This document shows positions 42,677 through 51,067 of a DNA stretch of 64,000 nucleotides, one piece after another (positions within the stretch are counted from its first letter, which is position 1; each line of letters starts with the position of its first letter). The stretch is from CAYMZZ01 sp046297935. Lineage in GTDB: Bacteria > Bacteroidota > Bacteroidia > Chitinophagales > Chitinophagaceae. The translations under genes were made by a program, and so were the position numbers. Below the pieces are notes generated by a model. That model was not told the origin of the DNA and did no database searches. It saw only the letters and a program-made list of their open reading frames with translations. Location: NCBI GenBank assembly GCA_046297935.1, contig JBKBHA010000006.1, forward strand, positions 62,001 through 126,000, read 5' to 3'.

Positions 42677-43330
42677 GTGCTGAATTATTCGACCAGCGAA
42701 GAGAATTATATCAAGGCAATTTATCACCTGCAGGGCGATGGGTCTGTTAACACCAATAACCTGGCGGCGGAACTGAAAACCAGGCCTGCATCGGTTACGG
42801 ATATGATGAAAAAACTTCGTAGCAAGAAACTCGTGCACTATGAAGCTTACAAAGGTTTTCGCCTGACGGCTGAAGGAAAAAAGCTGGCATTATTGATAGT
42901 AAGACGACACCGCCTCTGGGAGTATTTTCTGGCCGAAAAACTTCGGTTTAGCTGGGACGAGGTACACGAAGTAGCCGAAGATTTAGAGCATGTGAGCAGC
43001 AAAAAACTAATTGATAAACTGGATGAGTATTTAGGCTTCCCCAGGTTCGACCCCCATGGTGACCCCATTCCGGACGCGCAGGGCCGTATAGAAGCAAGTA
43101 AACAGATTTGTCTGACCGAGCTGCCGGCCAATAAGGCTGCGTTAGTCTGTTATGTAAGCGATCAGAGCAATGAAATGCTTGACCTGCTTGGACACAAAAA
43201 TATTGGCATTGGCACCCGGATCGAAATCAGGCGAAAATTCCAGTTCGATCAATCACTTGAAATTAAAGTAAAACAGCAAATAGAAACTATCAGCGAACAG
43301 TTGGCCAAAAACATTTACGTGAAAATCTAA
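42677..43330 (+). CDS. DtxR/MntR-family metal-dependent transcriptional repressor
   Basis: 217 residues, GTG start at 42677 (VLNYSTSEENYIKAIYHLQ). Winged helix at about 5-65, including LAAELKTRPASVTDMMKKL as recognition helix. The dimerisation/metal domain (about 65-145) has LLIVRRHRLWEYFLAEKL, VHEVAEDLEHVSS and the FPRFDPHGDPIP motif; a C-terminal FeoA/SH3-like domain (about 150-217) follows. The metal ligands His and Glu in EVAEDLEH are present. Its neighbour is a ZIP transporter, and the upstream operator fits autoregulation by Fe or Mn. The exact metal cannot be told. Confidence 0.93.
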   Translation: MLNYSTSEENYIKAIYHLQGDGSVNTNNLAAELKTRPASVTDMMKKLRSKKLVHYEAYKGFRLTAEGKKLALLIVRRHRLWEYFLAEKLRFSWDEVHEVAEDLEHVSSKKLIDKLDEYLGFPRFDPHGDPIPDAQGRIEASKQICLTELPANKAALVCYVSDQSNEMLDLLGHKNIGIGTRIEIRRKFQFDQSLEIKVKQQIETISEQLAKNIYVKI

Positions 43331-43335
43331 GGAAC

Positions 43336-44163
43336 ATGATGCAGGCAATAGAAAGATATCTTACCGAAATTGGTCCAGTATACGCAGCGTTGATTGCCAC
43401 TTGTTTTACCTGGCTGGTCACAGCGCTTGGCGCTGCGTTCGTTTTTTTCTTCAAGACCCTCAATCGGGGCGTACTCGATCCCATGCTTGGTTTTACCGGA
43501 GGAGTAATGGTAGCCGCCAGTTTTTGGTCACTGTTGAATCCGGCCATAGAAATTTCGGAAAAAATGTATCCTGGATGGAGTTGGATGCCTGCTGCAGTCG
43601 GCTTTTTCCTGGGAGCTATGTTCATTTTTGTGCTTGACAAATTTACTCCGCACCTCCACATCAATTTCGGAGTAAGTGAATCAGAAGGAATCAAAACCAA
43701 ATTACATAGAACCACCCTGTTGATCTTAGCCATTACGCTTCATAATATTCCCGAAGGTCTGGCAGTTGGGGTGCTGTTCGGAGCAGCTGCACAGGGTATG
43801 GAGGACGCTTCGGTATCGGGCGCTATTGCGCTGGCTATTGGAATAGGTATTCAAAACTTTCCGGAGGGAATTGCAGTAGCTATGCCGCTTCGCAGGCATG
43901 GTGTCTCTCGCCGTAAAAGCTTTTGGTACGGACAACTTTCGGCAATTGTTGAGCCCGTTGCCGGGGTGCTGGGCGCGGTAGCCGTTATATACATGCAACC
44001 TGTTCTCCCATTTGCACTGGCCTTTGCGGCAGGTGCCATGATTTTCGTGGTGGTGGAAGAAGTGATCCCCGAAACACAACGCGACAAATACACAGACCGC
44101 TCGGTGCTTGGATTTATTGGCGGCTTTCTGGTAATGATGATTCTTGATGTTGCCCTGGGATAG
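43336..44163 (+). CDS. ZIP-family metal transporter
   Basis: 275 residues with about eight membrane helices, an inner-membrane importer of Zn, Mn or Fe. The metal-site helices are LHNIPEGLAVGVLFG and IQNFPEGIAVAMPLRRHG, each with the HNxPEG/QNxPEG core, and the C-terminal half has FVVVEEVIPETQRD. It begins 5 bases after the DtxR-like stop, so the operon couples sensor and transporter. A repressor of the MntR class controlling a ZIP importer is the expected arrangement; an export role is unlikely. Confidence 0.93.
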   Translation: MMQAIERYLTEIGPVYAALIATCFTWLVTALGAAFVFFFKTLNRGVLDPMLGFTGGVMVAASFWSLLNPAIEISEKMYPGWSWMPAAVGFFLGAMFIFVLDKFTPHLHINFGVSESEGIKTKLHRTTLLILAITLHNIPEGLAVGVLFGAAAQGMEDASVSGAIALAIGIGIQNFPEGIAVAMPLRRHGVSRRKSFWYGQLSAIVEPVAGVLGAVAVIYMQPVLPFALAFAAGAMIFVVVEEVIPETQRDKYTDRSVLGFIGGFLVMMILDVALG

Positions 44164-44227
44164 TATCTGATCAAAAAGATGTAAACTAAATACGCGCCAC
44201 TTACTGGCCACTGGTTACAGCTGACTT

Positions 44228-44833
44228 TTATTTCTGTGTGCGCAGCAGGTGTTTGAACCGGCTGAATGTTTCCGGCTTAATATTGAGATAGGATGCGAGG
44301 TATTTTTGAGGTACCCGCTGTAGCAGCTCCGGATTCTTCATGACGAAATTGAGAAAACGTTCACGCGCAGTCATCTTAATCAACTGCATTTGCCAGTTGT
44401 CTTTTATCACCATGGTATGGGTGACCACCAACCTGCCCAGGTGCTCCATTTTTCGTGATTTGGAATAAACTTCCTCCAGATCGTCGTGACGAATACTGAT
44501 GACTGTGGAAGGTTCGATGGCTTCAACAAAATATTCCGAGGGGCGGCGGCTGTGAAATGATTCCTGGCTGAGGATGATGTGACCCTCCGTGGAAATCTGC
44601 GTGTTTATTTCCTGGGGACCTTTCTTGTAATACTTGCGAATCAGTCCCTTTACGATGAAGTTGAAATTGTTCTCTACCTCCCCGGCCTTGACCAGGTATT
44701 CCCTTTTGCCAAAACGCCGGATCCGGATTACCGGCATCAGGCATTTCACAAACTCGTCATCCGTTACATTCACGAACTTCCGGATGTACTCCAAAAATAA
44801 CCGGGTCGTGTCCATATTAAAATTTCTGGTCAT
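44228..44833 (-). CDS. Crp/Fnr-family transcriptional regulator
   Basis: 201 residues; an inner ATG at 44815 (MDTTRLFLEYIRKF) is the alternative start. The N-terminal cyclic-nucleotide-binding fold includes RRFGKREYLVKAGEVENNFNFIVKGLIRKYY; the C-terminal helix-turn-helix is VPQKYLASYLNIKPETFSRFKHLL. FNR-type Cys are missing. It belongs to the group of short regulators common in Chitinophagaceae whose ligand is unknown. It diverges from isocitrate dehydrogenase, with a gap of about 150 bases, and converges with the ZIP gene. Confidence 0.85.
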   Translation of the reverse strand: MTRNFNMDTTRLFLEYIRKFVNVTDDEFVKCLMPVIRIRRFGKREYLVKAGEVENNFNFIVKGLIRKYYKKGPQEINTQISTEGHIILSQESFHSRRPSEYFVEAIEPSTVISIRHDDLEEVYSKSRKMEHLGRLVVTHTMVIKDNWQMQLIKMTARERFLNFVMKNPELLQRVPQKYLASYLNIKPETFSRFKHLLRTQK

Positions 44834-44936
44834 AAGTTACGGAAAAATTGACGTTAATCAATATTTTTTCCTTTATTTTTTTGGAACTCAATCAGTGCCC
44901 TTTCTAATGAAAACCATAAAAAAACTGCAGATATTG

Positions 44937-44944
44937 TAGATTTG
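44937..44944 (+). promoter_or_regulatory. Bacteroidota -7 promoter box of the isocitrate dehydrogenase gene
   Basis: TAGATTTG matches TAnnTTTG exactly and precedes the ATG (44985) by 40 bases. Confidence 0.6.
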
Positions 44945-44984
44945 CCCACCCTGAAAGTCAATTAACTAAAAAACCAACAAGATT

Positions 44985-46223
44985 ATGGCCCAAAAGATTA
45001 AAGTTGCCAATCCGGTAGTGGAACTGGACGGAGATGAGATGACGCGAATTATCTGGACTTTTATCAAGGATAAACTGATCCTCCCCTACCTGGAGCTGGA
45101 TATAAAATATTACGATCTGGGAATTGAATACCGCGACCAGACCAATGACCAGGTAACGATCGATGCGGCCAATGCCATCAAGGAATATGGCGTGGGTATC
45201 AAATGCGCTACCATCACGCCGGACGAAGCCAGGGTGAAAGAGTTTTCATTGAAGCAGATGTGGAAAAGTCCAAACGGCACCATACGCAATATTCTCGACG
45301 GCACTGTGTTCCGTGAGCCGATTGTAATCAGTAATATACCCCGACTTGTCACCAATTGGACAGCTCCCATCATTGTTGGCCGTCACGCGTTTGGTGATCA
45401 GTACCGGGCCACCGATACAGTTATCAAAGGCAAGGGTAAGTTGACCATGACTTTCACTCCGGAAGGAGGTGGAGAACCGCAGACCTTTGAGGTATTCAAT
45501 TTTAAAGGCGATGGTGTGGCAATGACGATGTACAATACCGACGAAAGCATCCGCGGGTTTGCCCGAAGCTGTTTCAACATGGCTCTCAGCAAAAAATGGC
45601 CACTTTATCTTTCTACCAAGAACACGATTCTTAAGAAATACGACGGTCGATTCAAAGACATTTTCGAAGAAATTTATCAAAATGAATTCAAGGCAAGCTT
45701 CGAGGAAGCAGGTATTGTGTATGAACATCGCCTGATCGACGACATGGTGGCCAGCGCGTTGAAATGGAACGGTAATTTTGTGTGGGCCTGTAAAAACTAT
45801 GACGGTGATGTGCAAAGTGACACCGTTGCTCAGGGCTTTGGCTCTTTGGGCCTGATGACTTCTGTTTTGATTACTCCTGATGGCAAAACGATGGAAGCAG
45901 AAGCTGCACATGGTACGGTAACGCGTCACTATCGCGACCACCAGCAGGGAAAACCTACCAGCACTAACCCCATTGCGTCCATATTTGCATGGACCCGTGG
46001 TCTGGCCTTCCGCGGTAAACTAGACGGCAATCAGGATCTGATTGATTTTTGCCAGGCACTGGAAGCAGTTTGTATTGAGACAGTAGAAGAAGGAAAAATG
46101 ACCAAGGATCTGGCTGTTTGTATTCACGGCAACAAAGTAAAACACGGTGAACATTTCCTTTATACTGAGGAGTTCCTCGAAGCTATTGATCAGAATCTGA
46201 AAAAACGGATGAACAAAGGATAA
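44985..46223 (+). CDS. icd: NADP-dependent isocitrate dehydrogenase (eukaryotic-type)
   Basis: 412 residues beginning AQKIKVANPVVELDGDEMTRI after Met. This is the dimeric IDH subtype found in eukaryotes and Bacteroidota, not the E. coli type. Landmarks: VVELDGDEMTRIIW, WKSPNGTIRNILDGTVFREP, the substrate site RLVTNWTAPIIVGRHAFGDQYRATD, YEHRLIDDMVASAL, the coenzyme part EAEAAHGTVTRHYRDHQQGK and the late region TNPIASIFAWTRGLAFRGKLD. It makes 2-oxoglutarate and NADPH. A single gene with its own -7 box, followed by an exceptionally long hairpin. Confidence 0.96.
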   Translation: MAQKIKVANPVVELDGDEMTRIIWTFIKDKLILPYLELDIKYYDLGIEYRDQTNDQVTIDAANAIKEYGVGIKCATITPDEARVKEFSLKQMWKSPNGTIRNILDGTVFREPIVISNIPRLVTNWTAPIIVGRHAFGDQYRATDTVIKGKGKLTMTFTPEGGGEPQTFEVFNFKGDGVAMTMYNTDESIRGFARSCFNMALSKKWPLYLSTKNTILKKYDGRFKDIFEEIYQNEFKASFEEAGIVYEHRLIDDMVASALKWNGNFVWACKNYDGDVQSDTVAQGFGSLGLMTSVLITPDGKTMEAEAAHGTVTRHYRDHQQGKPTSTNPIASIFAWTRGLAFRGKLDGNQDLIDFCQALEAVCIETVEEGKMTKDLAVCIHGNKVKHGEHFLYTEEFLEAIDQNLKKRMNKG

Positions 46224-46251
46224 GCGCGATCGTTCATGGAAGCGCTAATTG

Positions 46252-46298
46252 GCATTAGAAGAAAGCCTTTCGCTATGCGAAAGGCTTTCTTCTAATGC
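46252..46298 (+). terminator. Perfect 22-bp hairpin after the isocitrate dehydrogenase gene
   Basis: The left arm 46252-46273 and the right arm 46277-46298 match without a mismatch around a 3-base TAT loop. No T-run follows outside, but T-rich blocks lie inside the arms (CTTTCTTC). It is likely a terminator, possibly bidirectional, of unusual length. Confidence 0.7.
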
Positions 46299-46363
46299 AT
46301 ACACAACATTCAGTATTCCCGCCATCAGGCAAAATCCTATCTTTCGATTAAATTAAATTGTAC

Positions 46364-47584
46364 ATGGATTTACTCGCCATTGCTATTGCACCGGGGATTG
46401 CGATCTGTTTGTTTATTCTCCACCGCGATGCGTTTAATCGCGAGCCAAAACTGAATCTTTTGATCAGTTTCGTGTTGGGAATGGTTTCGATATTTCCTGC
46501 AATCGTTATCGAGGGCTTTTTGTTTCCCTATACGGAAGCCAGTCTCGGGGGCATGTTGGTAAGGGCACTACTTGTAGTTGCACTCACTGAAGAAATGGTG
46601 AAATATCTGGCTTTACGATACTATTCTTATACGCGGCCCAGTTTTGATGAACCGCTGGATGGGATTGTGTACAGTGTGATGGTGAGTATGGGATTTGCAA
46701 CCCTTGAAAATATCCTGTACGTTCAGAAGTTCGGAATGATGGTGGGAGTACAACGGATGTTTCTTGCAGTGCCGGCGCATGCCACATTTGGTGTACTGAT
46801 GGGATACTATGCAGGTAAAGCCAAATTTGCTACCGCACAACAGGAAATGGGTTTGTTGTTTAAAGGTGTTGCACTGGCCACTATTTTCCACGGCGCTTAC
46901 GATTATTTCCTTTTCATTGGTGAACTACCAGAAGTGCGGCAGGCTGTTTCAGAGTATCTGCTGCTGGCAGGCGCAATTGTGTCACTTATTGTAGCAGGAA
47001 GATTGAGTTTTAAGCACCTCAAAACGCACCGACTGCTATCGCAGCAAAACCACCAGGGCGGGCAACCTGCCGGCATACTTCCAACCAGTCAACCTGATCT
47101 CACGCTTCAATTGATAGGCTTCGACCGCATCCCAGTTGTGCAGGAGCTGGCACACCGGATCTGGCCCGACACATACCGTTCAGTAATAAGTCCACAGCAG
47201 ATTGATTATATGTTAAACATGTCGTATTCAACAACCTCTATACAGCAACAGATGAGGAGTGGGCATTTTTTCTTCCTGTTTTACCGGGACCAGGTACCAG
47301 TAGGATTCTTGTCTGTCAGCGCCATGCAACCAACCCATTATCGGTTGCATAAGTTATACCTGGTTCCCACCGAGCAGGGTAAGGGCACAGGGCGCGCTGT
47401 CATGGATAGTATTTTCAATTATCTCCGGAATGCAGGCGGGCGGTCGATTGAGTTAAATGTCAACCGGCATAATGTTGCAAAAGTCTTTTACGAAAAAATT
47501 GGATTCGCTGTACTCCGGCAGGAAGACATCGATATCGGCCAGGGCTTTTTCATGAACGATTACGTAATGCAACGCGAACTTTAA
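46364..47584 (+). CDS. PrsW-type intramembrane protease fused to a GNAT acetyltransferase domain
   Basis: 406 residues from the ATG at 46364. Residues about 1-225 are a multi-helix membrane domain with the four PrsW motifs: TEEMVKYLALR (EExxxK), FATLENIL (FxxxEN), AHATFGVLMG (HxxxG), and IFHGAYDYF (HxxxD). After a polar linker (about 226-245), residues about 246-406 are a GNAT fold: the acetyl-CoA loop is LYLVPTEQGKGTGRAVMD (Gln/Arg-xx-Gly-x-Gly), and a conserved end is LNVNRHNVAKVFYEKIGF. PrsW enzymes cut anti-sigma factors; a GNAT would acetylate an amine. The fusion is unusual, and the target is unknown. A partial -7 box TATCTTTC precedes it. Confidence 0.88.
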   Translation: MDLLAIAIAPGIAICLFILHRDAFNREPKLNLLISFVLGMVSIFPAIVIEGFLFPYTEASLGGMLVRALLVVALTEEMVKYLALRYYSYTRPSFDEPLDGIVYSVMVSMGFATLENILYVQKFGMMVGVQRMFLAVPAHATFGVLMGYYAGKAKFATAQQEMGLLFKGVALATIFHGAYDYFLFIGELPEVRQAVSEYLLLAGAIVSLIVAGRLSFKHLKTHRLLSQQNHQGGQPAGILPTSQPDLTLQLIGFDRIPVVQELAHRIWPDTYRSVISPQQIDYMLNMSYSTTSIQQQMRSGHFFFLFYRDQVPVGFLSVSAMQPTHYRLHKLYLVPTEQGKGTGRAVMDSIFNYLRNAGGRSIELNVNRHNVAKVFYEKIGFAVLRQEDIDIGQGFFMNDYVMQREL

Positions 47585-48033
47585 GGCTTTGCTAAGAGGC
47601 AGGGTAAATAGTCGGTTGGTTCTACAGGTGTCTCATCTTCAAATAAGAGTATTTCCAGTTTTGTGCCGGTTGCGAGTATACCAACAGCCTCACCCTTTGG
47701 CAGTCGCTGCCCTGCACGAACCAGCGTTTTGTGTACGCCCGAAAGCCAGAAATAATAGTCGCTGTGACTGAACACGATTTCATATGTCCCATCAGTATCC
47801 CGCTGCACCGTAAAAATCTGGATATCCGCGGGGGCCTTGATCAGAGTGTCTGTCTTGCTATTGATGATCAGTTTCTTTTCCGCCGTGCCGTACATTTTAA
47901 TCGAGGCACTGTCAATGTGTATGCTGGCATTTTGCAAGGGACATAAAAAAGCCGATGTTTCCGTATCATCCTGTGCAAGTCCTGTTGCAGGAAGCAAAAT
48001 TGAGGCAAAACATAAGAGCAGGATTATTTTCAT
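47581..48033 (-). CDS. Secreted LytM/M23-like protein lacking zinc ligands
   Basis: 150 residues with signal peptide MKIILLLCFASILLPATGLAQ. The second half resembles the C-terminal strands of M23 peptidases (SHSDYYFWLSGVHKTLVRAGQRLPKGEAVGILATG, then KLEILLFEDETPVEPTDYLPCL), but the HxxxD and HxH zinc ligands are not seen: where LHFEL-type His is expected it reads LEILLFE. It is probably a non-catalytic, ligand-binding relative. It overlaps the PrsW stop by 4 bases in convergent orientation. The next small gene (48035) lies 1 base upstream on the same strand. Confidence 0.65.
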   Translation of the reverse strand: MKIILLLCFASILLPATGLAQDDTETSAFLCPLQNASIHIDSASIKMYGTAEKKLIINSKTDTLIKAPADIQIFTVQRDTDGTYEIVFSHSDYYFWLSGVHKTLVRAGQRLPKGEAVGILATGTKLEILLFEDETPVEPTDYLPCLLAKP

Positions 48034-48034
48034 G

Positions 48035-48334
48035 TTAATTGCGTTGAATCGTCAGTTTTTTAGCCATTTCTGCACTCATACCCTCAGCACTGGTTCCATA
48101 GCCACTAACCAACAAACCCTTTTCGCCGTCTTTTCCCTCTATTGCATAAACGACAGATTCGTCGGCCGGGTCAGAATTGCCTTCAAAACGATGCCATTCC
48201 ACAATTTCAAAGTCATGAATATCAAAGCGATTGCCCTGGCAGATCAGACAATTTTCGGCCAAATTAAAATCTAGCTGGTAACCGCGCTGACGCAGACCAT
48301 TTACCGCCGCCGATACCGTGTCATAAGTATACAT
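48035..48334 (-). CDS. Small conserved protein of Bacteroidota, function unknown
   Basis: 99 residues starting MYTYDTVSAAVNGLRQRGYQLDF, soluble, acidic, with a pattern (AENCLICQGNRFDIHDFEIVEWHRFEG, VYAIEGKDGEKGLLVSGYG) that I know from a small family often mislabelled as phosphoribosylpyrophosphate synthetase in this phylum. No PRPP synthetase motif is present, so that label is not used. It is cotranscribed with the LytM-like gene (1-base gap). Confidence 0.75.
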   Translation of the reverse strand: MYTYDTVSAAVNGLRQRGYQLDFNLAENCLICQGNRFDIHDFEIVEWHRFEGNSDPADESVVYAIEGKDGEKGLLVSGYGTSAEGMSAEMAKKLTIQRN

Positions 48335-48491
48335 GAAAACCGTGTTTGCTGAGGCTACAAGTTAGTGAGATTTAATCAAAGCGACTCAATCGGTGATCAA
48401 TCCGTATACAGCCTGCGGCCAGATAGCTTCTTAACACCGAAAGCGGACCATGGAATCGACTTGCAAATTAGGCTGGATGGGGGCGAACGCG

Positions 48492-48499
48492 TACCTTTG
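48492..48499 (+). promoter_or_regulatory. Bacteroidota -7 promoter box of ahcY
   Basis: TACCTTTG matches TAnnTTTG exactly, 24 bases before the ATG (48524). The -33 position shows no clear TTG. Confidence 0.55.
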
Positions 48500-48523
48500 C
48501 CGCCGTAAAAAATACATATCCAA

Positions 48524-49849
48524 ATGTCTACAGCAACGCAAACAATTGATTTCTCCCTGCCTTATAAAGTGGCCGATATTTCACTGGCCGAATGGGGACG
48601 CAAAGAAATCCGTCTGGCCGAGGCAGAAATGCCGGGTTTGATGGCTATTCGTGCCGAATATGGTCCTTCACAACCCTTGAAAGGTGCCCGTGTAGCAGGC
48701 TGCCTGCATATGACCATTCAAACTGCCGTGCTGATTGAGACACTGGTTGCATTGGGTGCAGAAGTGAAATGGAGTTCCTGCAATATTTTCAGTACACAGG
48801 ATCATGCCGCCGCCGCTATAGCAGCAGCAGGCATTGGTGTTTTTGCCTGGAAGGGTCAGACTATTGAAGAGGCGGACTGGTGTATTGAACAAACCCTTTT
48901 CTTCGGCGGTAAGGATCGTCCGTTGAACATGATACTGGATGATGGCGGTGATCTTACCAACATGGTACTGGATAAATACCCTGAGCTGGTTCAACACGTT
49001 AAAGGTATTTCAGAAGAAACCACTACAGGTGTTCACCGCTTGTACGAACGTATGGCAAAAGGGACTCTTCCGATGCCTGCGATCAATGTTAACGATTCAG
49101 TTACTAAGAGCAAGTTCGATAATAAATACGGTTGCAAAGAATCGTTGGTGGATGCCATTCGCCGCGCTACCGATGTGATGCTGGCTGGTAAGGTTGCTGT
49201 GGTAGGTGGTTATGGCGATGTGGGTAAAGGTTCAGCTGCATCATTGGCTGGCGCTGGTTGTCGTGTGATCGTAACCGAAATCGACCCTATCTGTGCACTC
49301 CAGGCGGCCATGGACGGTTTTGCCGTTAAGAAAATGGCCGACGCTGTTAAGGAAGCTGATATCGTCGTTACTGCATCTGGCTGTCGGGATCTCATCACCG
49401 GGCAGCATTTCAAACTGATGAAGGACAAAGTTATCGTATGTAATATCGGCCACTTCGATATCGAAATCGATATTGCCTGGTTGAATGAAAACTACGGTCA
49501 TACCAAAGACACCATCAAACCTCAGGTAGACATTTACAATGTGGATGGGAAAGATATCATCATCCTGGCCGAAGGTCGCCTGGTCAACCTCGGATGTGCC
49601 ACGGGTCACCCTTCATTTGTAATGAGTAACTCCTTCAGTAACCAAACACTGGCCCAGATTGAACTTTGGACCAACCATAAAAATTATGAAAACAAGGTTT
49701 ATGTGTTGCCCAAACATCTCGATGAGAAAGTGGCTCGCCTTCACCTTGCCAAAATTGGCGTAGAACTGGACGAACTGACAACCGCACAGGCTGAATATCT
49801 TGGGATCACCAAAGAAGGACCTTTCAAGCCGGAACATTACCGCTACTAA
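48524..49849 (+). CDS. ahcY: Adenosylhomocysteinase (SAH hydrolase)
   Basis: 441 residues, normal for the enzyme. It hydrolyses S-adenosylhomocysteine to adenosine and homocysteine and so clears the inhibitor of methylation. Landmarks: SSCNIFSTQDHAAAAIAAAG, DDGGDLTNMVLD, the catalytic SVTKSKFDNKYGCKESL with Lys and Asp, the NAD-binding GGYGDVGKGSAASLAGAG, and the C-terminal GHPSFVMSNSFSNQTLAQIEL plus the terminal PFKPEHYRY with the Lys-x-x-x-Tyr-Arg-Tyr reach-over. The upstream leader (48335-48523) holds no SAH-riboswitch consensus that I can see. A terminator follows. Confidence 0.97.
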   Translation: MSTATQTIDFSLPYKVADISLAEWGRKEIRLAEAEMPGLMAIRAEYGPSQPLKGARVAGCLHMTIQTAVLIETLVALGAEVKWSSCNIFSTQDHAAAAIAAAGIGVFAWKGQTIEEADWCIEQTLFFGGKDRPLNMILDDGGDLTNMVLDKYPELVQHVKGISEETTTGVHRLYERMAKGTLPMPAINVNDSVTKSKFDNKYGCKESLVDAIRRATDVMLAGKVAVVGGYGDVGKGSAASLAGAGCRVIVTEIDPICALQAAMDGFAVKKMADAVKEADIVVTASGCRDLITGQHFKLMKDKVIVCNIGHFDIEIDIAWLNENYGHTKDTIKPQVDIYNVDGKDIIILAEGRLVNLGCATGHPSFVMSNSFSNQTLAQIELWTNHKNYENKVYVLPKHLDEKVARLHLAKIGVELDELTTAQAEYLGITKEGPFKPEHYRY

Positions 49850-49872
49850 TAGACAAAGACAACTTTCATAAC

Positions 49873-49921
49873 AAAGTGCTGATTCGAAGAATTTCCTTTT
49901 CAACGAATCAGCACTTTTATT
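49873..49921 (+). terminator. Rho-independent terminator after ahcY
   Basis: A 14-bp perfect stem (AAAGTGCTGATTCG with CGAATCAGCACTTT) and a 17-base loop, followed by T-rich sequence. It also lies behind the convergent ABC permease gene, so it can serve both. Confidence 0.85.
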
Positions 49922-49931
49922 TTGACTTAGT

Positions 49932-51047
49932 TTATCCTCTTTTCCGATAACTCCAAACAGCCCACCCGTTCAACAATACCGCAAACCCCAGCATCGTCAG
50001 CAGATGGGTCTGTATATCGCGCAATGTACTTCCCTTGATCACAACCATACGCATGACCTCAATAAAATAGCTGACAGGATTAAATCGTACAATTGTTTGA
50101 GCCCAGGCAGGCATGCTATCGACCGACGTATAAAGTCCGCCGAGTAAAATAAAGATCATCATTAGGAAAAATGAGATGAGCATGGCCTGCTGCTGCGTAT
50201 GTGTGTAGTTTGATACCAGCAATCCCAAACCTAGTATGGCCAAAAGGTAAACAGCCGCAAAGGTATAGATAGTTAATAGATTGCCTGCAGGTTGAATGCC
50301 GTAGATCAGTCTTGCGATCAATAGACCGATACTCAAAATTACCAAACCAAGAATCCAGAACGGAATCAGCTTGGCCAGAATAAACTGATATTTCTTTACT
50401 GGCGTTACATTAATTTGTTCAATTGTTCCAATCTCTTTTTCTTTTACAATATTCAAAGCAGCCAGAAAGGTACCTACCATTGTAACCAGGATCACCAGGA
50501 TACCTGGCACCATGAAAAGCTGATAGTTCATCATCGGATTATACCAGTTCGATGATCGGACCTCGATCGCCTGTATATCGGCAGCCTGGGGACCCTCCCA
50601 GCTAACTCGTATCTGCCGGTTGAATTCTTCCACTATCTGCCGCATATAAGCTATACCGAGATTCCCCTTCACACCATTAATGGCATTTGCAGCCAGGTAA
50701 AGTTCGCCCGCATTCTCACGCATGAGTGCTGATTCAAAATTGACGGGCACCTGTACTATCAGGTCTGCCTTATCTGCTTCTATTGCAAGCAGGGCTTTAT
50801 CGTAGCTTATAGCACTTGTAGTAATATTGAAATACCTGCTGGCATCAATTTTATAACGCAGTTCTCGGGAAACCGTGCTTTGATCCTGATCCAGCCAAAC
50901 AATCCGAATCCCTTTTACCTCGTAGTCGGCAGCCAGTGGCAGCACTATCAGTTGTATGACCGGCATCACGAAAATGATGCGGAGGATAGCAGGATCGCGG
51001 AATATCTGCCGGAATTCTTTTTGTAATAAAAACTTCAATACTCGCAT
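49932..51047 (-). CDS. ABC-2 type permease (YbhR/YbhS-like), last gene of the efflux operon
   Basis: 371 residues. One helix near the N-terminus (RDPAILRIIFVMPVIQLIVLPL), a large periplasmic loop (about 45-175) and then a block of five C-terminal helices (ILVILVTMVGTFLAALNIV, WILGLVILSIGLLIARLIYG, YLLAILGLGLLVSNYTHTQQQ, LISFFLMMIFILLGGLYTS). The conserved sequence EKEIGTIEQINVTPVKKYQFILAK marks the drug-exporter ABC-2 subfamily. It pairs with the permease gene at 51068. It forms the inner-membrane channel with the other permease. Confidence 0.93.
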   Translation of the reverse strand: MRVLKFLLQKEFRQIFRDPAILRIIFVMPVIQLIVLPLAADYEVKGIRIVWLDQDQSTVSRELRYKIDASRYFNITTSAISYDKALLAIEADKADLIVQVPVNFESALMRENAGELYLAANAINGVKGNLGIAYMRQIVEEFNRQIRVSWEGPQAADIQAIEVRSSNWYNPMMNYQLFMVPGILVILVTMVGTFLAALNIVKEKEIGTIEQINVTPVKKYQFILAKLIPFWILGLVILSIGLLIARLIYGIQPAGNLLTIYTFAAVYLLAILGLGLLVSNYTHTQQQAMLISFFLMMIFILLGGLYTSVDSMPAWAQTIVRFNPVSYFIEVMRMVVIKGSTLRDIQTHLLTMLGFAVLLNGWAVWSYRKRG

Positions 51048-51067
51048 AACTTTTATTTGTAGGCAAC

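Noticed and set aside
48035..48334. Phosphoribosylpyrophosphate synthetase
   Set aside because: Seen as a misannotation in similar proteins; at 99 residues the protein has no PRPP-synthetase motif.
48335..48523. SAH riboswitch upstream of ahcY
   Set aside because: I could not find the conserved GAGGAGCGCTG-type core; only a promoter box is supported.
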